Source of the DNA: Paenibacillus amylolyticus
GTDB taxonomy: Bacteria > Bacillota > Bacilli > Paenibacillales > Paenibacillaceae
Direction of reading: 5' to 3'
Assembly: GCF_003719335.1 (NCBI RefSeq)
Contig: NZ_RIAS01000019.1
Span: 1-64,000 of the forward strand
DNA: 64,000 nucleotides
Part shown: piece by piece, positions 18,169 to 27,187 of the stretch
How positions within the stretch are numbered: the first letter of the stretch is position 1
Layout: each line of letters starts with the position of its first letter
The notes under the pieces: generated by a model
Told to the model about the DNA's origin: nothing
The model's input: only the letters and a program-made list of their open reading frames with translations
The model's database searches: none
Made by a program: the position numbers and the translations under genes

Positions 18169-18648
18169 TTACAATTGTTCTACGAGCAAGCTGACCGCTT
18201 TTTCCAGGAAGACACGATCTTCATCGTCAAAACGGTTTTTGATTGGGCTGTCGATATCCAGTACGCCATATAATTGTCCGTCTTTGACGATCGGTACAAC
18301 GATCTCACTATTGGATGCAGCATCACAGGCGATATGGCCCGGGAAAGCATGCACATCATCAACAACGAGTGTGCGTCTCTCCGCAGCAGAAGTACCGCAT
18401 ACTCCGCGTCCAAGAGGGATGCGGATGCAGGCAGGCAGTCCCTGGAATGGTCCGAGGACCAGTTCTTTTCCATCATACAGATAGAATCCGACCCAGTTGG
18501 TGTCGGTTAAAAATACATTGAGCAGCGCAGCAGCGTTAGCCAGATTGGCAATCGCACTAGGTTCATCGCGGATCAGAGCACTTAACTGTCCCAGGACGGC
18601 GGTGTGCTGCTCGCTTCGTGTTCCTTCATAGGAAACAGCTTGAAACAT
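18169..18648 (-). CDS. msrC: free methionine-(R)-sulfoxide reductase (GAF domain, YtsP-like)
   Basis: A 159-residue stand-alone GAF domain. The three cysteines C74, C84 and C108 have the same spacing (10 and 24) as the catalytic set of E. coli fRMsr (C84, C94, C118). NWVGFYLYDG and GVCGTSAAE are family blocks. It reduces free methionine-R-sulfoxide in the cytosol, protecting against oxidation. Start ATG at 18648, with GAGGGTGATTCACC just upstream. Single gene with terminator at 18052. Confidence 0.9.
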   Translation of the reverse strand: MFQAVSYEGTRSEQHTAVLGQLSALIRDEPSAIANLANAAALLNVFLTDTNWVGFYLYDGKELVLGPFQGLPACIRIPLGRGVCGTSAAERRTLVVDDVHAFPGHIACDAASNSEIVVPIVKDGQLYGVLDIDSPIKNRFDDEDRVFLEKAVSLLVEQL

Positions 18649-18835
18649 GGTGAATCACCCTCCCGAGCAAAAATGGTACTTATTTTCAAGATAGTGCAGT
18701 AGATGCGGTTAGTCAAGCGGAATGATTTTGGAAAGAGATGACAGTGCCTGGATTGTGCGCCTGTTTCTCCTCTTCTTTCGCGGGGTAATTACTTAGCAAC
18801 CAAGAAGGGCTACAACCCGGGAAGGAGCTTAGCTT

Positions 18836-19132
18836 ATGCATGCAGAAGTACAGAATCTATTTGTACGAATTCATCTTCTATATTTTGCCCAAAATCAAGA
18901 TTTAAACGTAAGCGACGCGTTGCCTTTGTTAGAAGAGCGAGGATATCGCGTGGGTGAACGTGAGATTAAGCAGGAGCTTGAACACCTAACGCAGGAGAAT
19001 TTCCTGACTGCCCACGGAGACCAGTGGAGCCTGACCGGGACAGGCATTGAGGAGTATAAGGAGATTGTTGCTGTGCTTGGACGGGTGAGCGAAGAATTGT
19101 TGTCTGACAGCAAGAAGGCCTCTCCGGCGTAA
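18836..19132 (+). CDS. small hypothetical protein, winged-helix-like
   Basis: A 98-residue protein I do not recognise by name. Predicted mostly helical, with a pattern (SDALPLLEERGYRVGEREIKQELEHLTQENFLTAHGDQWSLTGTGIEEY) that resembles a small winged-helix domain: two helices then a hydrophobic hairpin. It could be a DNA-binding or scaffolding protein. GGAAGGAG before the ATG is a strong ribosome site, supporting a real gene. Confidence 0.7.
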   Translation: MHAEVQNLFVRIHLLYFAQNQDLNVSDALPLLEERGYRVGEREIKQELEHLTQENFLTAHGDQWSLTGTGIEEYKEIVAVLGRVSEELLSDSKKASPA

Positions 19133-19234
19133 GACTGTTGCAGATTAGGCTTTGCGAGTAACTGAGCAAATAAAGATTGATTCTCGGCATAGAACAGGAC
19201 AACCTGTGCTGGTGGATTCATAGGTACATCAAGA

Positions 19235-19260
19235 CCGGGAGCGGATGCGCCCGGTTTTTT
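19235..19260 (+). terminator. terminator before the GNAT gene
   Basis: CCGGG / CCCGG stem with a 10-base loop and six T; it ends the small hypothetical gene. Confidence 0.72.
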
Positions 19261-19365
19261 GATATGATCACAGGAGTGAACAGTTGCCAATTGGTGTAGG
19301 TTATGGTTAGATGGCTAATGAATCTTATGGTCTGCAAGAGAAGGATCGGATCGGAGTGTCAAGTG

Positions 19366-19938
19366 ATGTATAAATGTAAAGGAAGAATCCCGGAAATGGA
19401 GACACCGCGGCTACGTTTACGCAAAATGCGCCGCAAGGATGCTGCCCAGATGTTCGTACACTGGTCCGACCGGGAGGTTACACGGTATATGAATCTCGCG
19501 CCGATGATCGGGACAAGCGAGGCGGCCGATATGATCGGGCTGCTGAATCATATGGCAGGGGAAGAAGACGCCATTCGGTGGGGCATTGAACTGAAAGCTA
19601 CGGGTAAACTTATCGGTAGTTGCGGATTCAACACCTGGCAGCTGGAAGGGGCCTTTCGTGGTGAGATCGGATATGAGCTGGGCCGTGAGTATTGGCGCTA
19701 CGGGTATATGTCTGAGGCATTCACGGCGCTCTTGCCCTTTGGTTATGAGACCATGGGATTGAACCGGATTGAAGCACTTGTGGACCCGCGTAACGCAGCC
19801 TCAGGAACTTTCCTGACAAGCCAGGGATTTACACGCGAGGGCCTGCTTCGCCAAGTACAGCATACGTCTACGGGATATAAGGATATGGTGATGTACTCGC
19901 TATTATATGATGAGTTCCTTCGCAATAAGAGAAAGTAG
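19366..19938 (+). CDS. GNAT family N-acetyltransferase (RimJ/RimL type)
   Basis: A 190-residue acetyltransferase: METPRLRLRKMRRKDAAQMFVHWSDREVTRYM is the RimJ-type start, GEIGYELGREYWRYGYMSEAF is the acetyl-CoA motif A region, and DPRNAASGTFLTSQGFTREG the motif B helix. Members acetylate ribosomal proteins or drugs; the substrate here is unknown. Start is uncertain: ATG 19366 after GGAG is preferred; ATG 19396 (METPRL) and 19303 are alternatives. Confidence 0.82.
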   Translation: MYKCKGRIPEMETPRLRLRKMRRKDAAQMFVHWSDREVTRYMNLAPMIGTSEAADMIGLLNHMAGEEDAIRWGIELKATGKLIGSCGFNTWQLEGAFRGEIGYELGREYWRYGYMSEAFTALLPFGYETMGLNRIEALVDPRNAASGTFLTSQGFTREGLLRQVQHTSTGYKDMVMYSLLYDEFLRNKRK

Positions 19939-20207
19939 TGGAAAGGAAGGTAGGAAAAAGATACTTAATTTATTTTGAGATTACACATTAACGAAGAAAC
20001 AGAACAAAGCTGGAGAAGTGGAACGTTCGTCTGAAAGCTTTCGGCACGAAAGCTACATCGGAAGCATAGGCTTACCACCGGATTTCTCTTTATAGAAAAG
20101 GGATGAAAAAATCTGGGGATAACTGTGATCGAAAGCTTGTTCTGTTTTGGAGTAGAAAGTAAAATCAACTGTTAATTGTGTATAAGATAAAAGAGAGAAG
20201 GGTTTGT

Positions 20208-21734
20208 GTGAATACAACAGGAGCTTTGAAGCGCAGTTTCATTCTTGCGGGTTTGCTGCTGGCAACGTTTCTGTCGGCGATTGAAGGTACGGTAATCGGT
20301 CCGGCGGGTCCAACGATTGTCAGCGAATTGGGGAGCGTGCAGCTTCTCAGTTGGATTTTTACGGCATACCTGCTCACGATGGCAGTCAGTACCCCGATTT
20401 TTGGCAAAATCAGTGACATATACGGACGTAAACCGGTTTTTCTCATTGGCTGTGCCTTGTTTTTGCTCGGATCACTCTTATGCTGTCTTTCGCAGAATAT
20501 GGAGCAGCTGATCATCTACCGTGCTATTCAGGGGATTGGTGCAGGCGCTGTAGTACCGGTTACCTTTACGATTATCGGGGATATTTACCGCATTGAGGAA
20601 CGGGGCAAAATCCAGGGCTGGATCAGCTCGGTATGGGGCATTTCGTCTCTCGTTGGCCCGCTGCTCGGGGGTTATTTTGTGGACAACCTCGGCTGGCAAT
20701 GGATTTTCGGATTCAATGTGCCATTTGGCTTGCTCGCCATGTGGTTTGTATTCCGTTATCTCAAAGAGGATATTTCACCACGTACCGCTAAAATTGATTA
20801 TGTTGGCGCGCTCACCTTCACCGTTGGTATTACCGCTATGCTCTTTGTATTGTCGGCAGGCGGGCAGTATTACGCGTGGAGTTCTCCATTGATTGTGGGA
20901 CTAAGCGTGGTTGCCGTATTGTTTATCATTTTGTTTTTTGTGGTGGAAAAAAGAGCCCAGGCTCCGATGGTGCCACTCCATCTGTTCCGTATCCGGGATA
21001 TCCGGGTGGCGAATATCGCCGGCCTGCTGACCAGCACATTGATGATCGGCTTAACCAGCTATCTGCCGCTGTGGGTGCAGGGAGTACGTGGGGGTAATGC
21101 AACCGAGTCCGGGTTGCTGCTCGCGCCCATGTCCGTTGGCTGGCTGATCGGCAGCGTGCTGGCAGGAAGGCTGCTGCTTAAGATTGGATCAAGGCTGACC
21201 AGCTTAATCGGACTTACTGGGATCGCTATTGGTTCGGGTGGGCTGTTCTTAGTTGGCGGGACTTCTCCGCAAGTCGTATTGTTTATTCTGACCTTTATTT
21301 ATGGTCTAGGGTTCGGTTTTGCTTTTACAATCTTCACGATTATCGCGCAGTCGTCTGTAGGGTACAAAGAGCGTGGTTCTTCAACGGCACTGCATACGTT
21401 CATGCGTACACTCGGCCAGACGATTGGTGCGGCGGCATTTGGAACGTGGCTGAATTTCCGTATCTCGAAACTGTCGAGTGAGCAAAATTTAGCGGCCTCA
21501 GGTATATCGGAGAAGGATCTGAATGAGCTGCTTGCACCGCATACGGATGTTGCGTTATCAGACGAGAAGTGGGCGCTGTTGCGTAGTGTGCTGGAAGGCA
21601 GCTTGCACTCCTTGTTTGTCATCATGTTTGTTATTGCGATCGTTTCATGGGTCACTACGCTGGCCTTGCGCAAAAGGCTGATTGTTCCTGAGGATGCAGA
21701 TGCCCCGCCGCAAGTGGAAGCCATGCAGAAGTAA
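20208..21734 (+). CDS. MFS drug transporter, DHA2 (14-helix) family
   Basis: A 508-residue EmrB/QacA-type proton-coupled exporter. LATFLSAIEGTVIGPAGPTIV corresponds to the D1 motif of 14-helix drug pumps, GKISDIYGRKPVFLIG is motif A, and GPLLGGYFVDNLGWQWIFGFNVPFG is motif C and the following conserved loop. I prefer GTG 20208, five bases after AAGGG, over a GTG ten codons upstream. No regulator adjacent; substrate unknown. Confidence 0.88.
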   Translation: MNTTGALKRSFILAGLLLATFLSAIEGTVIGPAGPTIVSELGSVQLLSWIFTAYLLTMAVSTPIFGKISDIYGRKPVFLIGCALFLLGSLLCCLSQNMEQLIIYRAIQGIGAGAVVPVTFTIIGDIYRIEERGKIQGWISSVWGISSLVGPLLGGYFVDNLGWQWIFGFNVPFGLLAMWFVFRYLKEDISPRTAKIDYVGALTFTVGITAMLFVLSAGGQYYAWSSPLIVGLSVVAVLFIILFFVVEKRAQAPMVPLHLFRIRDIRVANIAGLLTSTLMIGLTSYLPLWVQGVRGGNATESGLLLAPMSVGWLIGSVLAGRLLLKIGSRLTSLIGLTGIAIGSGGLFLVGGTSPQVVLFILTFIYGLGFGFAFTIFTIIAQSSVGYKERGSSTALHTFMRTLGQTIGAAAFGTWLNFRISKLSSEQNLAASGISEKDLNELLAPHTDVALSDEKWALLRSVLEGSLHSLFVIMFVIAIVSWVTTLALRKRLIVPEDADAPPQVEAMQK

Positions 21735-21814
21735 CTGACATGCCCGGGAGAAGCAATGGAATGCACGGCAAAGCAATGAAATTCATGGATTGATGCATAT
21801 TGTCGCTATGTACT

Positions 21815-21845
21815 AAAAAGCAGCTGAACATCAGCTGCTTTTTAT
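21815..21845. terminator. terminator after the DHA2 transporter
   Basis: AAAAGCAGCTGA / TCAGCTGCTTTT with a three-base loop and T-run. Confidence 0.88.
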
Positions 21846-21894
21846 ATTTCCATGGGTTTGGTATGATGAATTGGAAAAAGGAGGATGATGTGAC

Positions 21895-22386
21895 TTGAGT
21901 AACCCGAAGGGGCTAGCCCTGCATTCCGTTTCCTTTCCTGTCCGTATCTTCTCAGCATTGCTGACCTGTATTTCAATCTCTGTCATTATGGTTTTTATTA
22001 ATTATGTACCGATTGCCGAGCGAATGGAGAATACGTACTATTATCCGCTATGGTATTCATTAGTTATAGCTGTACTGATTACTCTAGCAATCGCCATTTT
22101 TCTTATTCTTCCGCTGTCACTTTTAACGGATGCGGTAACTATGTCCTTGACGCGACGATTCAAGGGAGTTGCGATGCAGGTTGTTTCCATAATGATTGGT
22201 TATGTTCTATTAGCAGGATTAAGCGGTGTTCTGTTCTCTATTTTTGTGTTTCGGGGGAATACGTTTCTTTACATGGACGCCATTCGCCAGATTTGTATCA
22301 TGACCCTGATCTTTCTGGGCTGGCAATATATTTTGAGGGCAGGGTCCTATTGGCTAAAAAATAATACACAAGCAAAAACCGGATGA
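21895..22386 (+). CDS. hypothetical four-helix membrane protein
   Basis: A 163-residue protein with about four hydrophobic helices (near 20-40, 55-78, 95-118, 130-150) and a basic loop after the second. I recognise no family. The TTG start follows AAAGGAGGATGATG, a strong ribosome site, and a good terminator follows the stop, so it is very likely expressed. Confidence 0.7.
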   Translation: MSNPKGLALHSVSFPVRIFSALLTCISISVIMVFINYVPIAERMENTYYYPLWYSLVIAVLITLAIAIFLILPLSLLTDAVTMSLTRRFKGVAMQVVSIMIGYVLLAGLSGVLFSIFVFRGNTFLYMDAIRQICIMTLIFLGWQYILRAGSYWLKNNTQAKTG

Positions 22387-22413
22387 GCCTTGGTCAGGCC
22401 CATCCGGTTTTTT
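22374..22413 (+). terminator. terminator overlapping the end of the membrane protein gene
   Basis: AAACCGGATG / CATCCGGTTT stem with inner GGCC pairing, then T-run; the left arm includes the last codons. Confidence 0.8.
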
Positions 22414-22485
22414 CATCTCTACCACTCTTTTAAGTTATCCAACGTAAACCTGGTAACCTAGCTCGGATGTGGTGCACATACGGTT

Positions 22486-22947
22486 TTAGCTGCTTGCAGA
22501 CAGACTTTCTGCACCATGCGCCAGTCTTCCTAGAAGCTCGGACAGCAGTTCTTTGTCCTCTTCGCTTAGACCGCTGACTGCACGATCAATCTTGAGCGCA
22601 TATCCTGGATAGATGTCATCCATCGTGCGCTGGCCTTCTTCTGTCAGTTCGACAAAAATGATTCGTCTGTCTTGCGGACAATGTTTGCGGCGTAGAAGCC
22701 CTTTTTGCTCCAGCTTGTCAATGACATAGGTAACGTTCCCACTCTGCAACAGCAGTTGAGCTCCTACCTGCTGGATCGGTTGTGCTCCTTTCATATATAA
22801 CACTTCGAGCACTCCGTAGGCAGTTGGATTAAAACCATGTACTTTGCTTCCAGATACAGCGTGTTCATTCACACTTTTGAACGTATGGGCCAAGGTGCGG
22901 TACAGATGAAGTGAACGTTCGGTTCCGATCTCTTGTAATTCCAGCAT
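22486..22947 (-). CDS. MarR family regulator (MhqR/HypR-like)
   Basis: A 153-residue MarR protein. NPTAYGVLEVLYMKGAQPIQQVGAQLLLQSGNVTYVIDKLEQKGLLRRKHCPQDRRIIFVELTEEG carries the HTH and the D-R-R wing. One Cys (KHCPQDRR) sits in the wing, which could be a redox switch but is not proven. ATG 22947 follows AGGCGG. It is divergent from the MFS gene at 23409, and AACTTATATA-type boxes in the gap suggest shared control. Confidence 0.83.
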   Translation of the reverse strand: MLELQEIGTERSLHLYRTLAHTFKSVNEHAVSGSKVHGFNPTAYGVLEVLYMKGAQPIQQVGAQLLLQSGNVTYVIDKLEQKGLLRRKHCPQDRRIIFVELTEEGQRTMDDIYPGYALKIDRAVSGLSEEDKELLSELLGRLAHGAESLSASS

Positions 22948-23044
22948 GCTGATCCCGCCTTTCATTGTATTTATATAAGTTGACGTGATATGAAGGTTCT
23001 CGTTGCTGTATAAGTTTGAACTAAGGGTGATTTACCCGTGCATA

Positions 23045-23099
23045 AAGTTAAACTTATATAAAGCGTTTTGTAAAAGATCAGATCAACTTATATGAGTTG
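23045..23099. promoter_or_regulatory. AACTTATATA boxes in the MarR/MFS intergenic gap
   Basis: A near-perfect palindrome CAACTTATATGAGTTG at 23084-23099 and AAACTTATATAAA near 23049; a further TTATATAAGTTG lies at 22970. Such spaced half-sites fit MarR binding. The remaining part of the gap to 23408 shows only a weak GGCAG/CTGCC hairpin near 23330. Confidence 0.5.
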
Positions 23100-23408
23100 G
23101 ATCATTATATCGATTGACGAATCGAAGGATCGTCATATGTTCATTGTAGACCTCAATTTGCCTGAAAAACATGCGATATGTCACAAGATTTGCATTTTTA
23201 GCATTTAAAATTTGATCATTTGTCACGATTTATAATACATATTTTCGATTGGAGCAATGAAATGGGTTAGAGTGCAACATACCAGAAAATGAAAAATCAT
23301 CCTGTGGATGTTCCTTCATCTCCGACTTGGGCAGGAGGTTCTGCCTGAGCATCTTTTATATAATCATTTTCATATTAGACATTCGGAAAATGATGGAGGA
23401 GAAGTGAG

Positions 23409-24740
23409 ATGGCAACAAACTACATTGCAGCGGGGCAAGGGGCACTAAAACAGAATCGTGCATTCGTAACATTGATGGTATCTCAGGCGATATCCAACTT
23501 GGGGGACTGGCTGCATCTGTTGGCTATCTTCACTCTGGTTGGGCTTCGCTGGAACGCAACGCCGTGGGAGATCACGTTTGTGATGTTGTCTGCGGCATTG
23601 CCGATGCTGCTCACAGGGCCGTTTGCCGGTGCTCTGGCAGATCGCCTGAACCGAAAGTGGATGATGATTACAGCGGATGCTGCCCGGATTATCATCGTGG
23701 GTGCATTTATTTTTGCGGATCAGATTTGGCATGTTTATGTATTGCTTATTCTTAAATCTCTGTTTGATGTCATGTTCTCACCCGCCAAGAACGGCAAATT
23801 GAAAGAAATTGTGCCACACCACCAGCTTGCTCAAGCAGTGTCCATTAGCTCGGTGATTGAACAGATGTCCAAAATTATCGGTCCGGCGCTGGGCGGGTTA
23901 CTTGTAGCCGGGTTTGGGATCACGTGGTGTTTTGTGCTGGATGCATCGTCATTTCTGATCTCTGGCCTCATTTTATTGTGGATTCCCGGACATCGGGTGA
24001 TCCAACGGGCGAATTCTAACGTAACAGGAGTAGAGGAAAAGACAGCAGGATCGACTCAAGTCAAACAATCCTTTTGGAAAGAAACACTTGAAGGCATCCG
24101 TATGCTAGCTTCTCTGCCTCATGTCGGAACGTCACTTTTTTTACTAGCATCCGCGATTTTGTTTCTGCAGTTTGCCGATTCACAAACGGTTGTTTTATTC
24201 AGGCAGCTTCCCGGCATTTCGGGTGATCTGCTTGGGTGGTGTGTTGCGGCAAGTGGTGTCGGAACGTTAATTGCGGCGATGAGTGTCCGAAAATGGAAAA
24301 CAGCGAGTCACGGGTTAAAAATGGGTCTGGGAACCGCTGTAACAGGCCTTGTCATCGGGACGGCAGGAATAGTCGTTGTCGTATGGCCTTCAGCAGGAAT
24401 AGGCGCACAGTTGCTTCTGATTTCACTGTTCGCCTTGGCAGGTGTCGGCATCGGGTTTGCAGTCGTGCCTTTTCAGATTCTGCTACAAGAACAGACCCCT
24501 GAGCCGATGACAGGCAGGGTGTTTGGTACTGTGGGCAGTGTGATGACAACAAGCAACATATTCGGCCCTGTGGTAGGCGGACTACTAGTGACATCATTTG
24601 GTGTTGTGCCTGCGTTTGTAAGTTCAGGTATGCTGCTGACACTGCTCGGTCTACTGTACTTGTTGAAGCCAAGAGCCAAGAATAGAGATGTGGAAGTAGT
24701 TCCCCCGGCACAGTCTGTGGCAACCGGTGAAGGGTCGTAA
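23409..24740 (+). CDS. MFS transporter (MFS_3, macrolide/siderophore efflux type)
   Basis: A 443-residue 12-helix protein. LKQNRAFVTLMVSQAISNLGDWLHLLAIFTLV is the usual start of the MefA/EntS-like group, and LTGPFAGALADRLNRKWMMI is motif A. The tail (~25 residues) is hydrophilic. Likely exports a macrolide-like or siderophore compound. AGGAGAAG precedes the ATG. The divergent MarR gene is the likely regulator. Confidence 0.85.
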   Translation: MATNYIAAGQGALKQNRAFVTLMVSQAISNLGDWLHLLAIFTLVGLRWNATPWEITFVMLSAALPMLLTGPFAGALADRLNRKWMMITADAARIIIVGAFIFADQIWHVYVLLILKSLFDVMFSPAKNGKLKEIVPHHQLAQAVSISSVIEQMSKIIGPALGGLLVAGFGITWCFVLDASSFLISGLILLWIPGHRVIQRANSNVTGVEEKTAGSTQVKQSFWKETLEGIRMLASLPHVGTSLFLLASAILFLQFADSQTVVLFRQLPGISGDLLGWCVAASGVGTLIAAMSVRKWKTASHGLKMGLGTAVTGLVIGTAGIVVVVWPSAGIGAQLLLISLFALAGVGIGFAVVPFQILLQEQTPEPMTGRVFGTVGSVMTTSNIFGPVVGGLLVTSFGVVPAFVSSGMLLTLLGLLYLLKPRAKNRDVEVVPPAQSVATGEGS

Positions 24741-24941
24741 GGTGGTTTTTGGAGAGGTAATCGCCCAGCATGAAGGCAGAAATTAATTTAAATTTAAAAT
24801 GTTTTCACTGAAAAATCGTTTGAGGAAATGCCTTCACGTTTAATGAGGAACAGGCAGAAATCCCTGTATTCTAATTAATCATAGGGGAAAACTCATATGC
24901 CTTGTCCCATCAACGCTAGCGCGGAAAGGGGGTGAAGCAAC

Positions 24942-26288
24942 TTGAACTTAAAGGTGAAATTACCCATATCGATCACTCGTCTGGCAAGCATTCCGTTAGC
25001 CATTTTGGCCGGAACGTTGGTTATGGGCTTCGGTTCATCGCATGTCTATGCAGATGATGTTTCAAATGAGGCCGGTTCAAGCAAGCCGTCCAGCGGATTG
25101 TCACTGAACCTGTTTTCACGCGATGCTGATGGCGGATTTGATCTGACTCCATCAATATCGGTGTCCACAACACTGCTGGGTGTAGAAGTTCCTTCGATCC
25201 AAACGAATGCATCTACCGGCAAACTAAGTGTATCTGAGCTGAAAGTGGATACACCGCTTGGATCGGCAGGGACATCGAAGATTGGCATCGATGCAAAGCA
25301 AGGGACGGTGGATCTTCCTTCTGTGCAAGCAGACACGCCTGTCATTCAAGCAGATGTGTCCAGCAGTCAGGTGAATCTACAGGAGGGTACAGCCTCCTTG
25401 CCGGGTATAAAAGCCGAGGTTCCCGAGGTCATCAAAGCAGAGACGTCTGCTGTACACACAGACCTGCGGCAAGGCAAGGTTGAACTTCCTTCCGTGAAAG
25501 TTGATGTTCCTGAAGTTACATCGGTGGATGTCAGGGCATCAGGTGTGAATCTGAGCGAAGGCGAGGTACAGCTTCCAAAGGTGAAAGCAAACGTACCTGC
25601 TACTGGTGTAGCAACAGAAATTGATTCTGGTAGAGGGAAGATTGAACTTCCGGTTGCGAAACCGGAGCAACCTGCGGATACTTCAGATCAGCCTAGTAAG
25701 GCAGTCGATTCACCTTCGTCTCAGGGCAAGATGATTGGACAGAACACGGCAAGGGATGAAGTACAGGTTACAGGTCAGGTGATGGATCGTGAGATCACTC
25801 CAGGCTCGGTAACAGAGCCTGCTGTTTCTCGGGCTGTGCCTGTGAAGCAGGATGGTCTGAACCAACGTGCTGAGGAGACAAGTTCAAACGTATCTTTACT
25901 GGATAATGAATGGTTGCAAAAGGCCACTTCCTTTGGAAAATCAACAGCGAAGAACCAAGGTCAAGGTAATCTGAATGCGGATCAAGCATTACCTAAAAAG
26001 CAGGATGAAGCCTCTGCACCATGGCAACCACGGGTAGAACGACCGGCCAACTGGTCTGTTATGGGAATAGCTCCCTCTGCAACGAGTACCTCTACAGGTA
26101 CAAGCTCCGGTTCGTCTGGTGTGACGGGGGGCGGAGCATCCGTTCCGGCTGTAGCACTGCCTTTGACCATAACAAGTCTGATGATGCCGGGTTACGACTT
26201 TGCTTTTGACATGGAACGTTTGGATGGTTTCAGCCAGTGGTCACAAGCACCACCAGGTCAGCCGCCGAAATATACCTCTTTCTCATAA
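24942..26288 (+). CDS. secreted repeat protein, LPxVKxxVP repeats, unknown function
   Basis: A 448-residue protein I do not recognise. It has a Sec signal peptide with likely cleavage after VYA (residue 37), a Ser-rich start, then five units of ~28-29 residues (about 115-245) built on x(V/I)xLPxVKxxVPxV. Units alternate hydrophobic and polar residues, which suggests beta strands. A low-complexity Pro/Ser/Gln tail (to ~370) and a Gly/Ser/Thr stretch follow. No LPXTG, LysM or SLH anchor is visible. Start is TTG after GGGGGTG. The next gene, 48 bp on, encodes another secreted repeat protein. Confidence 0.75.
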   Translation: MNLKVKLPISITRLASIPLAILAGTLVMGFGSSHVYADDVSNEAGSSKPSSGLSLNLFSRDADGGFDLTPSISVSTTLLGVEVPSIQTNASTGKLSVSELKVDTPLGSAGTSKIGIDAKQGTVDLPSVQADTPVIQADVSSSQVNLQEGTASLPGIKAEVPEVIKAETSAVHTDLRQGKVELPSVKVDVPEVTSVDVRASGVNLSEGEVQLPKVKANVPATGVATEIDSGRGKIELPVAKPEQPADTSDQPSKAVDSPSSQGKMIGQNTARDEVQVTGQVMDREITPGSVTEPAVSRAVPVKQDGLNQRAEETSSNVSLLDNEWLQKATSFGKSTAKNQGQGNLNADQALPKKQDEASAPWQPRVERPANWSVMGIAPSATSTSTGTSSGSSGVTGGGASVPAVALPLTITSLMMPGYDFAFDMERLDGFSQWSQAPPGQPPKYTSFS

Positions 26289-26336
26289 ACAACAATGGCG
26301 TTAATTCAACCAAAATGAGAAGGAGTGTATATTATC

Positions 26337-26999
26337 ATGAAAAAAGTGAATCGTTGGGTAAAATTGTCGGTATTGTCGGGTACGCTTGTAGCTGGATTGC
26401 TAGGGGCTTCGCAGTTAACATATGCAGATAGCTATAACAGCAACAGCAACGGCAACGGTAATTTGGATTTAAATGCAGGTTTGCGTCTGGAACTGGGATC
26501 ATTGCTATCAGGACAACGTGACGCTGGTCACGGGAATACGAGTAACTACGGAGGTTCTTCCAGTGCAAGCGGTGCATTGAATCTGGATCTAGGGCTAAAC
26601 GCTGATGTATCCGCCGAGAACATGAACCGTTACAATAACCAATCTTCGGACGTTACGAGCGAGTCAAGCAGCTCTGGCAAACTGGGCCTCGGCCTCAATG
26701 CCAATGTGTCAGGAGAAGCAGCAACGATGAACGAGTATTCACGAGACGGTCAGGCACGCAATGCAAGCAGCAGCTATGCCAGCGAAAGCCGCGGCATGCT
26801 CGATCTGGGTCTGAACGCGAAAGCGGAAGGAGAGAGTGCAACGATGGCTCAATCCGAGCGCAGCAGTAACGGGAATGACCGTGAGCGTACCGCAAGCAGC
26901 AGCTATGCCAGCGAAAGCCGCGGTAAGCTGGATTTGGGTCTGAACGCTAATGCGGATGCAGAAAGCGAAACGATGACCATGGTGGAGAGCAATCGGTAA
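26337..26999 (+). CDS. secreted repeat protein, LDLGLNA repeats, unknown function
   Basis: A 220-residue protein with a signal peptide (cleavage near TYA, residue 30). The mature part holds four units ending in LxLGLNAxxxxExxTM, with Ser-rich linkers; the last two share SSYASESRG. The DNA repeats too: a 32-base block at 26763 recurs exactly at 26892, showing recent duplication. No cysteines in the mature part and no wall anchor visible. AGAAGGAG precedes the ATG. The tight spacing to the previous secreted repeat protein suggests one operon, ended by the terminator at 27024. Confidence 0.75.
   Translation: MKKVNRWVKLSVLSGTLVAGLLGASQLTYADSYNSNSNGNGNLDLNAGLRLELGSLLSGQRDAGHGNTSNYGGSSSASGALNLDLGLNADVSAENMNRYNNQSSDVTSESSSSGKLGLGLNANVSGEAATMNEYSRDGQARNASSSYASESRGMLDLGLNAKAEGESATMAQSERSSNGNDRERTASSSYASESRGKLDLGLNANADAESETMTMVESNR
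26763..26923 (+). repeat. 32-bp exact direct repeat within the LDLGLNA protein gene
   Basis: Two identical 32-base copies (26763-26794 and 26892-26923), 129 bases apart and in frame, encode the SSYASESRG linker. This could allow repeat-number change by recombination. Confidence 0.85.
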
Positions 27000-27023
27000 T
27001 ATGAGTTTTTCACTGTAACATGA

Positions 27024-27057
27024 AGAAGCAGGGGCTCCGGAACCCCTGCTTCTTTTT
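27024..27057 (+). terminator. terminator after the secreted repeat-protein pair
   Basis: An 11-bp GC-rich stem AGAAGCAGGGG / CCCCTGCTTCT and a T-run. Confidence 0.92.
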
Positions 27058-27187
27058 ATGGGATTAGAAACAATAGAATTGAATGGCTTACTTTTTGCTC
27101 AATTTGATCAAACATGATACTCAAAACTCATTTACAATATAAATAGTTCATCACGTAAAAATGGATAAGAACAGGAGTGGTTAAGCC

